A stretch of 64,000 bases of DNA from Owenia fusiformis (taxonomy: Eukaryota > Annelida > Polychaeta > Sabellida > Oweniidae). Below, piece after piece: positions 44,501 through 56,690 of this stretch. The position numbers were made by a program, and so were the translations under genes. The number at the start of each line of letters is the position of its first letter. The stretch's first letter is position 1. The notes beneath the pieces were generated by a model that did no database searches, was not told where the DNA came from, and saw only the letters and a program-made list of their open reading frames with translations. The stretch spans positions 36,815,425 to 36,879,424 of the forward strand of contig CAIIXF020000010.1 in the NCBI GenBank assembly GCA_903813345.2, in the 5' to 3' direction.

Positions 44501-45780
44501 CATAGTAACTACTTGTGGAATAGTGTTTATTGGGTAAAATGTACAAAAAATCTCAGTATGTATGGAATTCATCTGTTATACGGTCGGTTTTGGATACGGG
44601 GTTTATTCCTCGGGAAATCATTTCGGTCCCTCGGGAGATACACACATTTCCCTTTTGGATCAACCTTGTATCGAAAACCTCCTGGTACATAACTCTTATA
44701 CAGTCGCCAAACGCTGTTTCACGACAACTACAGTTTATTTTTCTCAAATAATGGACAAGCATATATGACTATGATACGTATGTCGTATGTTGATTACTAA
44801 CCAGTGTTTATGTGCATGATAAAATACGCTATCCTCTGTTCGTTTCAGAAGCCATGTGAAACAACTTTCGAAATCATATGTAATTCTATATTTCGCTCGA
44901 GGTTGTCAATGTTGTTTACTTCTACTTGATTATTGAGAATTTGAGGATTTACGGTCAAAATGATAAGACGCAAAAATATGATTATTATGATCCATGTGTC
45001 TGCCTCAATCGATAAGTAACGTGTCAAGAAAAACAGGCTTGACATTTTAATTGATTACAACAATTAATATTATGTATTGTTTTTATCGGGACCCCTGACC
45101 TTGAGAATGATACTGAAATAATCAAGCTCAAACATTATATATACTTGGGCCTAACGTAATGTTTGTCTATCTAGACTAAATACGTGACAAACTTGAGTTT
45201 CACATTTAGAAGTCATGCGGTTTCCCAGAATGCCTCACTCGGGAAGTCCAGACTTGTCAATGTTTTTTTTTCTACTTAGGGATCGATCATTGCTAATCAT
45301 TACACCTAATACTAACAGTCAATAAATTAATATTGAAATATGAATGCTAAACACAAAAACGTCAGTTCTAGAAAAGCTTTTATCGTGATTTGGGTTTTAT
45401 TTGAATAATAATATATTATAGTATTACTCTAAGGCAACGAAGCATTTGTTGGCACACACAAATTTATTGTGAAAGAAAATTGGCAATCTATCACAAAATG
45501 TCAAAAATGTAAACCCCCTTGGTCACGTTGACTCAGATTTGAACTTTGTTGGCCTACTTTTAAAGAAACTTTTCTGAAGAGATAATTGAATAAGATTTAC
45601 AACATTACCAACAATAATGGAATCAGACAAGTAATGAAAAATCATAGAGAGGGGGTCCAAAAGACCCTCCTCCTTTAAAAATTGGTTAGGGTTTAGGTTT
45701 AATTTGGCGACCGGAATATTTCATCGAGTTACATATCATCATACCGTGCCAATGTTTGAATACTCATTTTACTCTTACGT
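44501..45780. other. Intergenic, no gene seen
   Basis: Overlapping short ORFs at 44489-44768 on both strands are shadows of one another without domain support. Nothing else is recognised. Confidence 0.4.
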
Positions 45781-45784
45781 TACA

Positions 45785-46695
45785 AAAGTCTTTCTAGTCC
45801 CTCTGAAAAAAAGTTTTGTTGTCCGGTACTTTCCCACATAAAATGATTGTACCGTTTGAAAGAACAGACTTCCCTCTTAAAGAAAACACCTCTTCTATTG
45901 ATGTAAACAGGGGCAAAAGGCACCAAAGCGGGGTTAGACAAGGTGGCATTCTGAAGTCTCACTTTCTTGTCATCACGATTCCAGGTAAAGCATCAGACGG
46001 ATTTACTTCAAGTTTTCACACATGTTATATGGTAAGAAGTTCTAGAGCTGATTAACTTTGTGGTGGCCATCTTGCATTCTGGCGGCCATCTTGGAATTTT
46101 TTTCAGATAAAAATTGTCATCGCGATTCCACAAAAACCACATAACATGCAGATGTACTTCAAATGTTCACACATGTAACATGGTAAAAAGTCCTAGACCT
46201 CATTATTTTTTCGGTGGCCATCTTGCATTCTGGCAGCCATCTTGGAAGTTTTAAGATAAATCTTGTCATCACGATTTCAGGAAATCCAAAAGGATTTACT
46301 TCAAATTCCCACACATGTTACATGGTAAGAAAATAGAGAGGTGAATAACTTTTCGGCAGCCATCTTGCATTCTGGCGGCCATCTTGGAAATTTTGGGATA
46401 AATCTTGTCATCGTGATTCCAGGAAAACAACCTAACAGATTAACTTCAAATTTTCGCACATGTTACATGGTATGAAGTTCTAGAGCTGATTAACTTTTCA
46501 GTGGCCATCTTGCATTCTGGCGGCCATTTTGGAAGGTTTATAGATAAATCTTGTAATCACGATTCCAGAAAAACCACTTCACAGTTTTACTTCGAATTTT
46601 CACACATATTACATGGTATGATTTTCTAGAGCTGATCAACTTTCCGATAGCCATCTTGCATTCTGGCGGCCATCTTGGAAGTTTGTAGATAAATA
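45785..46695 (+). repeat. Left arm of large inverted repeat, with ~145-bp tandem units
   Basis: A unique part (45785-45965) is followed by about five units of about 145 bp, each with cattctggcggccatcttgg and an acatgttacatggtaagaag-like segment. The reverse complement of the whole arrangement, with fewer units, lies at 48830-49412. Confidence 0.88.
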
Positions 46696-48829
46696 TAAAA
46701 TACAGTCAAAGCATTTACCACCAACAAAGGATGCTCTCATTCTCCATATAAAGGCCTATCAGGCCTATATTTGGCGAAACGCAGGCAAATCAATGATGAC
46801 TGTTTTTTCGAAATACAATTTATGTAACTTAAGTGAGGAATTAAATGTACGATTATGTTGTCTTCTGAACTATTTGTTTGCAAATATGCACATTTTCTTT
46901 TATGATACTGAGACACGTTTGTGAGAAAAAATGTCGTGGGAATTCTGCCTACAAAGTGTGAAAGGAAAAATGAAAAATCATACCTTCGATGTTCCCACAT
47001 TTTGTTACCGAAACAAACGGTTTAGGTAACCAGCATAATCGAGTGGATCACTATAATATACTTTAGTAGTCTTTAATAATGTTAGGGAGGATGAGTTGTA
47101 AGGCATACTATGTCATGTTAGATCATGATCTATACTATTTTTATTATAATTTACCAGTTACACTTTCTCCATGCTAGGTTCTGTTATAACTTTTGTTCCG
47201 TTTCCTATGGCATCCGTGCTTTATACATTTACATTCACAATGGTCCCTTCCTGGTATATTTTTTTTAGGTTTTATGACTGTTAAATTCTATAGTCTTGTT
47301 AAGACCACTTTATAAACAGGTTTATTATTACTTTTATGACTCTTAAATTATAAAGTCTAGTTAACACCACTTTATAAACAGGTTTATTATTACTGGTGTA
47401 ATTAACTAACACAACGAAAAAAATATAATTAATTTATTTGATTTTATATAACATGAAGTTATTTTCGATAAAACACTGCTTATTAGAAATATATTTAGTT
47501 GAAAACTTAGAGTAAAAAATCAGTTTTTCTATCAAGTTTATTTTGGTTCAGTAGATTTTTCTATACATTATTTTTATGTCACCACCACTAGTGATTGGGT
47601 GACATATTGTAATAGCTTCGAACGTTTATCTTGACACTGTTCAGTAGTTAATGTGTACTGTATACTTAACAAGGTGTGGTGACATTGCATGTTTCTGCAT
47701 CGTCACTACTATTGAAAGCTTATGTTGATATTGTAGCAGTGTTTTTTAAGTTCTTTTTGTTGGTACAATTAGTTTCCAAACCCTATACTTATATCGATAT
47801 GACACACAGTTTTAGTGCAGGTTTAAGTGATTTTTGTTGATTATTAAACACAAAGAGCACATGTGTCTCGAACTCGCAACATTGTGGATACAGAGCCCAT
47901 TCACATAGTTTGACATGCTGGTGCTCTGAACCAGCTCGTTAGTTAATATCTGACTAAGAGACAGCTTGCTTTCCCGATGAAGAAACGTTATCTGCAGCTT
48001 TTATGAGTACTATAGTATCTACAACTATTTTTGATCTTATGAGTATTGGATATCATTATTTTCAATTTTTCTTCAACATGTATTTTAATGACTTCAGTAT
48101 GAATGGAATGTCCCTCGGAGTTGTGGTCGTTGATGAGGAATTGGTCATTGAATGGTGTGGATGCTGTTTATTCCCATATTAGATTATTGTCTTGGGATAT
48201 TCAGGTTTGATTTTTGTTTGCCAGTTTTACACTTTACAGTTTGCTTTTCCCACTAGGTTGCTTTACACTTTTTTCCTTTCTCATTTGTCATTTTTATTTA
48301 TATTTAGTAAGGATATGATTCGCAGGTCTCTCCTTCTGTGTAATCACCTGTCCAGAAGATAATTCAACTGCATGAAGAACATTTCGTTGACATGATGCAC
48401 AGTGAAAGGTTTGCCACACATTTACATTTTCGTTTAAAAGAGCTTTAATTCCGTTATATACTCAGATCAAGGCCAATTTAGCATACATTTCGCTCTCAAA
48501 AATCACTGTGCAATAATGGATTTCAAAGAAATGTTTGACGTTTTCAATAATCTTTTTTCTTTTTGATGAAATGTAGTTATTTATTCTAAAAATCAATCGA
48601 TGTCATACACAAAATGCATTTAAGTGGTATAAAGTACAGAAGCAGAGTAAAAATATGTATTTTAGAATATCACCATGTGTTACCCCATTGTAACGCCTCT
48701 TGCCTATGTTTCTATCAATATAAAACATGATATCATACACCAAATATGCATTTATGTCAAATTATGTGGTTTAAAATACAGAAAAATAGATAACATTCTC
48801 CTTAGAATACCACCTTGTGTAACCCCACT
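46696..48829. other. Spacer between the inverted-repeat arms
   Basis: AT-rich. It includes a two-copy tandem repeat of about 63 bp (47272-47397, ccactttataaacaggttta) and two divergent copies of dispersed family A (47085-47230 and 47990-48300). No gene was recognised. Confidence 0.5.
47272..47397. repeat. Two-copy ~63-bp tandem repeat
   Basis: The segment ending ccactttataaacaggttta plus ttatta occurs twice in direct tandem with few differences. Confidence 0.8.
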
Positions 48830-49412
48830 TTACTGCCTTTTGCCCCTGTTTATATCAATATAAAAGGTAGCATGTAACCTTCCTTGTAACATGTGTAAAA
48901 GTTTCAAGATGTAATATGTCTGAAAATTTGAAGTAAATTCGTTTGGTTTTCCTGAAATCGTGATGACAAGATTTATCTTCAAACTTCCAAGATGGCTGCC
49001 AGAATGCAAGATGGCCACCGAAAAAATAATGAGGTATAGGACTTTTTACCATGTTACATGTGTGAACATTTGAAGTACATCTGTTATGTGGTTTTTGTGG
49101 AATCGCGATGACAATATTTATCTGAAAAAAATTCCAAGATGGCCACCGCAAAGTTAATAAGCTCTAGAACTTCTTACCACGTAACATGTGTGAAAATTTG
49201 AAGTAAATCCGTCTAATGGTTTACCTGGAATCGTGATGACAAGAAAGTGAGACTTCAGAATGCCACCTTGTCTAACCCCGTTTTAGTGCCTTTTGCCCCT
49301 GTTTACATCAATAGAAGAGGTGTTTTCTTTAAGAGGGAAGTCTGTTCTTTCAAACGGTACAATCATTTTATGTGGGAAAGTACCGGACAACAAAACCCCT
49401 TTTCTAGAGCCC
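48830..49412 (-). repeat. Right arm of large inverted repeat
   Basis: Reverse complement of 45785-46695 with about three instead of five tandem units. The outer unique part (49240-49412) is almost identical to the left arm, including the aagagggaagtctgttcttt stretch. Confidence 0.88.
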
Positions 49413-49734
49413 TTTTGGAAATCAGATCGGGGACTATTCTTTATTCATTTGCTAAAACACGTTTAGAACAATGGCACATAACATTGCAGTACATCATTCA
49501 TACAGTAAAACATACACGGATTAAAATATTAAAATGTGATTAAATGTCATACAATCTTCCTTAATGTCAGTATATAATTTGACTAAAATCGCTTTTAGCA
49601 AGCATCAAATTGTCTGGCTAGGTTATGACCCCAAATATCTCCGTTGCATGAACCCAGTACCCAGTTGTTTTTTTCTTGCAGTGATAATTGCAAGACTGTC
49701 GAATAGAGTTGTCGGCTGGACATTCAAACAATCT

Positions 49735-51765
49735 ATGTTTAAAGACAGAGCCTCCACTATAAAAGCAGCTTGACCAGTAAAAATGGAGTCATTCTCAATT
49801 TGAAAATATTAGGAATATGAAAAATTCTAATCAAGAGGAATAATTTTGATTTTCTGTTAGTTGTAGCCAACAGATCACCATAAAAATTGTCACAGATGTT
49901 TATGAATACATTCTCCTTGAAATCTATTAATCAATTATTGCAATTATGCATTACTTTTTTAGAAATCCTTATTTGAAAATTGGTAATTTTTTTAATTAAG
50001 AGGAGTGGCCTAATTCAAATGTCAACCAATGAGGTGAGGTATTCAGGGTCACATGATGTAAAGTTTGTTTGTAAATCTTTCAAAAGCACATGTTATAAGT
50101 ACGATTTCAATAAAACATAATTCATACTACTGTTAGTCATAAGAAATGTGTAATTTACTTACCTACATATGGTATGTTAAAGATATGACTCCAAAGACAT
50201 TATATAATTACAAAATCCAATGTATTTGCTTGATGTAAAGGCTTCAAGGTAACTGTATACTGTTCCAAAGACTTGAGACTACTACAGTGTACTTGGCCAT
50301 GGTTCACTTGGCTAACATTGATATAAGAAACTCATCTATTGCCTTTTCTAGAGTTTGATGATTTTACAAAATTTTCTTTTTGCTCAAACTTGCTTTTACG
50401 AGTACTTTCGACAAGTCATTGTGAAGATAGCTCTGTTTTTAATTTATTGTTTCATATCCTGTTATTTCAATCTTGAGCATCAGCTCTCTATTTTTCTGAT
50501 GGTTGAGACATGTTCACTGTATAATGACTGTGTAAGAATGAGGTCTCCTGAACAACACATGGACAAAGTCACTATTTTTGATGTTCCATTTGTCCAAAAA
50601 CCTGTTTACAAAGGTTTTTTTACCTTAGAGAAAATTTATAAGAACGGGTCTCATATGGAACAACCCTAGGAAATGGGACAATTCATTATCTCTTACCATT
50701 TGCATATGGTTACATAAATATAAAAGATCATCAATTTCAAATTTGGAGAGACCCTGGTACAACATGGTAATAGAGGTCGAAAAGTGCAGAATTATTGCAT
50801 AAATGAAGGGCACAACTTAGTGCAACCCTTTGTGGTAGGTAGGGACCAGATGAAAGAACCAATACATGTTTTCAATTTGTCCAGAATTTCCCATACATTT
50901 CAAGATTTTGTGCTGGTATCTACATTTAATTCTTGAAATGACCCCAAAAGCAATTGCTTTATGATATCAAATTTAGATGTAAGGGATTATTAGAACATGA
51001 ATCAATTTACCTAAAGGAGACCTACATTTACTTTACATATATTAACTGGAAAATCTATGTAGCAAGCATAACAAAATGTATGAAGACTCTTGGTTAAAAA
51101 AAATGTTGGTCAATTGCTATAATTCAGTTCATGTTCACTGACTGTAAAGTATGAAATTATAACATGTGCTTTTGTTATGTTTATATGAACATAAATATTA
51201 TCCCCCAAAGCGTCACTATTAGCTGATTGGATAAGGATTTGATTGACAAGCCTAATGGATGTGACTTGCCTTATAAGGTCTAATGAGCAACCAGGTGGTT
51301 CAGAAAGTCTTTGGAGTCATACCTTTAATATACCATATGTAGGTAAGTAAATGACACATTTCTTATGATTAACAGTAGTATGAATTATGTTTAAATTGAA
51401 ATGGTACTTATAACATGTGCTTTTGAAAGATTTACAAACAAACTTTACATCATGTGACCCTGAATACCTCACCTTATTGGTTGAAATTTGAATTAGGCCA
51501 CTCCTCTTAATTAAAAAAATTACCAATTTTCAAATAAGGATTTCTAAAAAATGATGCATAATTGCAATAATTGATTAATAGATTTCATGAAGAATGTATT
51601 CATAAACATATGTGACAATTTTTATGTTGATCTGTTGGCTACAATAACAGAAAATCAAAATTATTCCTCTTGGTTAGAATTTTTCATATTCCTAATATTT
51701 TCAAATTTAGAATGACTCCATTTTTACTGGTCAAGCTGCTTTTATAGTGGAGGCTCTGTCTTTAA
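49735..51765. mobile_element. Element with ~465-bp terminal inverted repeats
   Basis: 49735-50205 and 51305-51765 are inverted copies with an estimated identity above 90%, beginning tttaaagacagagcctccac and ending with the complement. The interior (about 1.1 kb) has small ORFs without recognisable domains. The structure fits a foldback or long-TIR non-autonomous DNA transposon. Confidence 0.85.
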
Positions 51766-51819
51766 ACCCAATACCACGGCTTTTATTTATTAATCTGAAT
51801 GTTCTTGTTGCCGTGATTG

Positions 51820-51962
51820 GGTTTAACGTCCGTGCTATGCTTTCATTGGTTGCAAATTCTCACCATCAGTTATAAATAAAACGCGCATAGAATTCAATGC
51901 GCTGCTATAGTCTACCATTTAATTTTTTGCATCAAGGGCCGAATAGGCACGGACGTTAAACC
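51820..51962. mobile_element. Small foldback element with GGTTTAACGTCCGTGC ends
   Basis: ggtttaacgtccgtgc (51820-51835) and gcacggacgttaaacc (51947-51962) are perfect 16-bp inverted repeats around about 110 bp. Confidence 0.75.
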
Positions 51963-53150
51963 TAGGGCGGGCCACAAGATATGTCAGATAAGAAACAAGG
52001 CCCGGACTAGGTTTAACTTGTTGAACTATAGGCTAGAAGATGGCATGTGGACCACCGTGCACTAGTGAAAACGTTTATACTCGAGTAAGATTTTTTAGAT
52101 GTTATTCTAAAAATTGTAATGAGAATATTTCATCAGATATAATGTATCATGTATCCTTTGTGAGATGCTATTGTCTAAACTTAAAATCATTTGGTCTGCC
52201 AGTTATAAAAAAAAACATCTGTTGAGGTTGATCTTTATCTCGCTTTAGCGGAAAACAAAATGACCGCTTTTACTGGAGGATCTTTTTCAAAAGAACGCTC
52301 TTTTCAGTACTTGCGACCAACATCTAAAATCTAGTGGTCATCATTGCGAGTACACTCTATGAAGTATTATTCACAAGATTTTATACACATTTTTACCTTA
52401 TCTGACGGTGACTAAGTCCAAAGTTGTCAGCATTTTCTGACTAAAATTTATTTTTCATTCTTCTAATTATCGCCCAACAAGAATTGTAATAATGTCATAT
52501 TTGATTAGCTGACTATATTGCATCATCTGCTGGGAACCAATCATAAACGAGTTTACAATTTCCAGAAACCGGAAGTAACTTACCGAAAGTGATATTTTCA
52601 AAATGTTGTATGTGATTTTTCTATCAAAATCCATTGACATCCACCTTAATCTTTCTTGAGATCTATTTATTTTAGTTCCACGTATTCAGGAAAATGAAGT
52701 TCTTGCTCCCACTGGATTTTTACGCAAATACGTTCACAGGAATTCCAAGTGATGAGTCTTTGTCCCGTCAGCATTAGTTCCAAAAAGAAGGAGAAACCAG
52801 TCCTGTCAGATTATTGGAAGTGAGGTAATCCCTAGCTTATTCACTCGAGAAGGATATTCAATCAAATGTACTTCATGCACACTGGCATGCAAGGAGGCTG
52901 CTTCAGTTTGTGGCACAAATTATTTCTTGATTTTTTATTTTTTTCGTGGGACCAGTAACAAATTGAAATGAAGTAGTCCTATTTGGCGACTTACATTTCT
53001 CCAGGACCACTTCACATGAATTTTTACTGGTCCTAAGGACCAACTTCTCAATTTTCGGGACCAAAACCTCTGTTTGTGACATAATATTAATAACGTAGTA
53101 ATAATTATAATAAATAGGTCGAATACCTCATCTATACAATGTACATGTAT
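51963..53150. other. Intergenic, no clear gene
   Basis: AT-rich. A short open piece after ttcacag (52741) encodes FQVMSLCPVSISSKKKEKP and then a stop. It is exon-like but isolated. Nothing else is supported. Confidence 0.35.
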
Positions 53151-53156
53151 AAAGCT

Positions 53157-53162
53157 TTATTT
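53157..53162 (-). terminator. Poly(A) signal for the MFS gene
   Basis: AATAAA on the minus strand about 115 bases after the MFS stop codon. It is a suitable position for cleavage and polyadenylation. Confidence 0.5.
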
Positions 53163-53273
53163 TAAGAAATTGTAGGATGTACAAAAATAGGCTGTTCGTA
53201 TATAAAAAAATGAAAATCAAGCCCCAACATTTTAGTTGGTTTCTTTGCGCCAATATAAATATCAAGTCCATGT

Positions 53274-54740
53274 TTACGCAGAGTCCATTGAAGCTTCTTC
53301 TTCTTCTTGTAGTCGTTGATCTTTTTCCATTTTCACCAGACAAAAAGTTGCAAAAACTGCACAAGGACATAATATTGCAATCAGAACAAAATACCACTTG
53401 GTACACATTTCTCCATAACAATCTGTTGATCCAGTTGAACTATACGTTTCATAGTTTAATGCAAAAAGCTTTTGAAATACGACTATCCCAATTCCATGAC
53501 CCGTTGCAACCAGGCCGTAGTTTTGCCCGAAGTATTTCATGCCGAAAAAATCCATAGTTAGTAAATTAAGTTGTGGATAGAAGGACCCATACGCCAGAGA
53601 CATCAATACAGAGGATATAATCAAACAAATGTAGCTTTGATCAAAAAATGAAAAAGGTAACTGCCCGATAAATGATAGAATGCATGGAAATAACAGAATT
53701 GACGATTTTGGAACGTCTGGCCATTTCTGAAAAATGTAATCCGGTAGTGCCGGACCAAGAAATCGCGCTGTTGATCCAAATATTGGAATCATGACTGTAA
53801 ATATTGTTGATTTGGTATCAAACTTTGCGGATTTCACGACCGTTGTGATGTTATTTAAGTATGTACCACCAGCTCCACCTATAAGAATGCAAATTACCCA
53901 AATGAAATAAAACTTAGGAGTTTGAAGAGTTTCCCAAAATTTCATATCCACTGGTCTTGTTATGTTCTTTGGAACGAGTGTGACTCTATCGTTGATGTCC
54001 TTTATTGCATCTGAAGAAACCATGTTAAGTTCATAGTTTGTTCCATAATTAGCTTGTTCTTCATTTTGATTTGTTCTGCACAGTTTGGATAGTTCAAAAT
54101 CACCAGGTATATCTGTTTCTTGTTGGACCGTCTCTAGCATTACGACAGCATATAAATTTATGCACGCTGAGAGTACTGCAAGCATAATCATATATTCTCC
54201 CAACTTCTGATTTTCCGGATCTTCAATATGCCCCTGTACAAACAATGCTTCATAGAGGGCGCTGAATATTGATGGGCTCACGCCGTATATAACATTGAGT
54301 AGCCCAAGAACCTTGCCCATATGTTTTCGGCCAAAGTTTTCGCAGGTTACAACGGACGTCGATATAAGAATAAACATGGTTCCTTCTATGGCCATAAAGT
54401 AAAAAATACATAAAAGCCAGTTGTTCGAAGAGAAGAATATTCTGTATTCTGTTGCCAACCACATAAGTACGAATCCCATTGTCGTGAGAATAAGTGAGGT
54501 TATATTTGCAGCCCTGGGTCCAAAAGTGTCGAAGAAAATACCTGCCAGAAATGATACAGTAAATCCAAAGTCTCCACTCGAAGCTATGTATTCCAGTTCA
54601 GTTTGAGTATAGTTGAATGTCTTTTTCAGGGCAATCGCATATGCATTAAATCCTAATAAAAAGCCTGCCAAGAACCAACCAAGTATACCTACACTCAAAG
54701 AAATATACTTCTGGAGTTGTGGATGACTTTTTATTTTCAT
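53274..54740 (-). CDS. Intronless MFS transporter (nodulin-like/MCH1-like)
   Basis: An uninterrupted frame from ATG at 54740 to the stop at 53274 gives 488 residues. The frame stays open to 54827, but no ATG occurs there (the first codon is TTG). There are about 12 hydrophobic segments in two groups of six, separated by a polar loop with FELSKLCRTNQNEEQ. The loop after segment 2 has GIFFDTFGPRAA, the MFS motif A pattern. ENFGRKHMGKVLGLL and the C-half segment SVLMSLAYGSFYPQLNLL resemble nodulin-like and fungal or protist MCH1-type carriers, whose substrates are mostly unknown. It is expected in a cellular membrane as a small-solute carrier, with no substrate inferred. Lack of introns in an intron-rich genome suggests a retrocopy or transfer. 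An upstream non-coding exon is possible. Confidence 0.85.
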   Translation of the reverse strand: MKIKSHPQLQKYISLSVGILGWFLAGFLLGFNAYAIALKKTFNYTQTELEYIASSGDFGFTVSFLAGIFFDTFGPRAANITSLILTTMGFVLMWLATEYRIFFSSNNWLLCIFYFMAIEGTMFILISTSVVTCENFGRKHMGKVLGLLNVIYGVSPSIFSALYEALFVQGHIEDPENQKLGEYMIMLAVLSACINLYAVVMLETVQQETDIPGDFELSKLCRTNQNEEQANYGTNYELNMVSSDAIKDINDRVTLVPKNITRPVDMKFWETLQTPKFYFIWVICILIGGAGGTYLNNITTVVKSAKFDTKSTIFTVMIPIFGSTARFLGPALPDYIFQKWPDVPKSSILLFPCILSFIGQLPFSFFDQSYICLIISSVLMSLAYGSFYPQLNLLTMDFFGMKYFGQNYGLVATGHGIGIVVFQKLFALNYETYSSTGSTDCYGEMCTKWYFVLIAILCPCAVFATFCLVKMEKDQRLQEEEEASMDSA

Positions 54741-54829
54741 ATTGCTATTCTTGTGGGTTTTGTGTTTCTGAAAACTGACCAGTAATTGATTTATCCATTG
54801 GTCTAACTTATTTGTAAATCTTGCCAACC

Positions 54830-55500
54830 ATTTTCTTTCTATGTGAACTTTACCTTAACATAATTGTAAAGCTGAGCTGTGCATATGTTTTAATGATGTG
54901 TGCGTATATAAGGTTTGGTAAAAACGTGTCCGCCCTTTTTGGCTACGTATAGCGTAGACTTTACACAGGATCAAATTATGGATACAAATTATTTACGTGC
55001 CCTTAAGCATGTATCGATTTTAAAACATAAAAACTACACAGTACAATGACTGTAAATGTTTAAAAACATTGGTGACAGTTTTTAACTAAAGGATAAAATA
55101 AATGGTTGGTTACAGTACATAATTAGCAGTAATCTGCAACAAGTCTGCTTGATTTTCTTCTTAACCAAAGTTGTTTTTAGAACAAGTGAGACACACTTAT
55201 CCCGCTCCTATTATAACATGGAATTTTATGATATCTAGGATTATTTGGACAATATTACGGATACTACAAGATACATGAATACATCAGGATAATGGATATG
55301 TGAAAATATTTACTGAATTTTGTACGGTTATAGAGATATTTAGGAAAGAAAAATACAAGTTATGTGATATTTTTATGAATCAACAACAAAGGTCAAAAAC
55401 AGTGTACTTATACTGCAACATTGGAACACCATAAACTAGCTACTTATTGGATTTTAATACCAGTTCTCTATACAAACAGTAGGCCACTTTGACTATGCTT
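54830..55500. other. Divergent spacer between MFS gene and ORF1 element
   Basis: AT-rich sequence with no coding signal. It may include the MFS promoter (leftward) and the 5' UTR of the ORF1 element (rightward). No motif was assigned. Confidence 0.4.
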
Positions 55501-55571
55501 GATTGAATACTATATCTAGTACTTGTCTGACTGGATTTAAGTTATATATAGCACTGTTTATCATCTACAAT

Positions 55572-56690
55572 ATGGCACAATCAACACAAACATATATTAC
55601 CCAGTATGCAACCTCAATAACAAAAGCAGCTGATCAAAATGGACCATCACCATTCAGTTTACCACTTATATCTTCAACCCTTACATCAGTAACTACAACC
55701 AGTGTTATTTCCTCCACAGCCTCATCGACCAACACTACATTCACAGTTCCAGCCATTGAAAATATGTCTGGCAGTTTCCATTCGTTGACATCAGGATCCC
55801 CAGCTCCATCTTATGATTTACGATTAAAATCACATGGATATGCAATTTCTCAACCTTTGGATATCTATCATAAACAACCATTAGTTCTAAATGAGTCGCA
55901 TCTCTATCAGGAACGAAAGCCTCAGGAACATGGAGCTACAACACTGATAGACAATGGTCAGACTGGTACATCACATACACCTAGCTCAGATCTACATGAA
56001 ATAGTAGCAGCTATTGAATCTCAGATCAGTTCTTCTCTAGATAAACTGATCCCTCAATCCATTAACCGTTCCATGACAGAATACAATGAACGACTTTGTA
56101 ATGTTGAAACAGTTTTAAGTCAGCATGAAACAATCATTGACTCATTTGAATCTGATATGATGACGGCCAATGATAAAATCACTGTCTTGAACAAACGTCT
56201 ATTAGAAGCTGAGGTAGATTTAAATAGAAATGAACAATACTCGCGTAAAACTAACATTAAAATAACTGGGATTGAAGAAACTGCTAATGAGGATTGCAAG
56301 GCATTAGTCATTGGTGTTGCTGAGAAAATAGATGCAAACATTTCTCATTCTGATATTGATGTTTCGCATAGAGTTGGAAGTAAGGCACCTGGTCGAAAAA
56401 GGGCACTCATCGTCAAATTCAATACCAATGATCCAAAACATCGCATGATAAAAAACAGGAAGAAACTGGCAAAATCTGGGATAGCTATCCATGAAGATGC
56501 AACAGTGAAGAATGTGCAGCTGATGAAAACTCTAAGATGTAAAGACTTTGTAAGAGACTGCTGGATGTTCAATGGCAAGATTTTCTGCTCATTCGAAGGG
56601 CTTCACAATCGTCATCGTACGGAAGTGGACATTCACTCAGATCCATTTGAAATATATCAGCAACTTTTGAATAACAAATCCAGTGGGTAA
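55572..56690 (+). CDS. Non-LTR retrotransposon ORF1-type protein (intact)
   Basis: ATG at 55572 (MAQSTQTYITQYATS) gives 372 residues. The frame is open to 55503 but begins there with TTG. The N-terminal third is Ser/Thr-rich. A helical, coiled-coil-like region follows (ERLCNVETVLSQHETIID, then NDKITVLNKRLLEAE). Next is NEQYSRKTNIKITGIEE, the conserved junction into the RRM-like domain of LINE ORF1 proteins. The rest (SHRVGSKAPGRKRALIVKF, then a basic C-terminal domain) fits the same family. These proteins bind RNA and form the retrotransposition particle. There is no in-frame stop, so the copy is recent or under selection. No reverse transcriptase follows. Confidence 0.8.
   Translation: MAQSTQTYITQYATSITKAADQNGPSPFSLPLISSTLTSVTTTSVISSTASSTNTTFTVPAIENMSGSFHSLTSGSPAPSYDLRLKSHGYAISQPLDIYHKQPLVLNESHLYQERKPQEHGATTLIDNGQTGTSHTPSSDLHEIVAAIESQISSSLDKLIPQSINRSMTEYNERLCNVETVLSQHETIIDSFESDMMTANDKITVLNKRLLEAEVDLNRNEQYSRKTNIKITGIEETANEDCKALVIGVAEKIDANISHSDIDVSHRVGSKAPGRKRALIVKFNTNDPKHRMIKNRKKLAKSGIAIHEDATVKNVQLMKTLRCKDFVRDCWMFNGKIFCSFEGLHNRHRTEVDIHSDPFEIYQQLLNNKSSG

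Noticed and set aside
45780-45962. 60-codon ORF repeated at 49247-49543
   Set aside because: The similarity is due to the inverted repeat arms. No domain, start context or codon signal.
50355-50669. 104-codon ORF inside the long-TIR element
   Set aside because: Hydrophobic AT-rich composition expected by chance. No transposase motifs (no DDE-type pattern).
52741-52830. Exon-like piece after ttcacag encoding a short Lys-rich peptide
   Set aside because: No partner exons or recognisable domain. Probably chance or an old transposon scrap.
54741-54827. N-terminal extension of the MFS ORF
   Set aside because: No ATG in this part (first codon is TTG). The nearest ATG just upstream is out of frame.
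55503-55571. N-terminal extension of the ORF1 protein
   Set aside because: Begins with TTG. The first ATG is at 55572.
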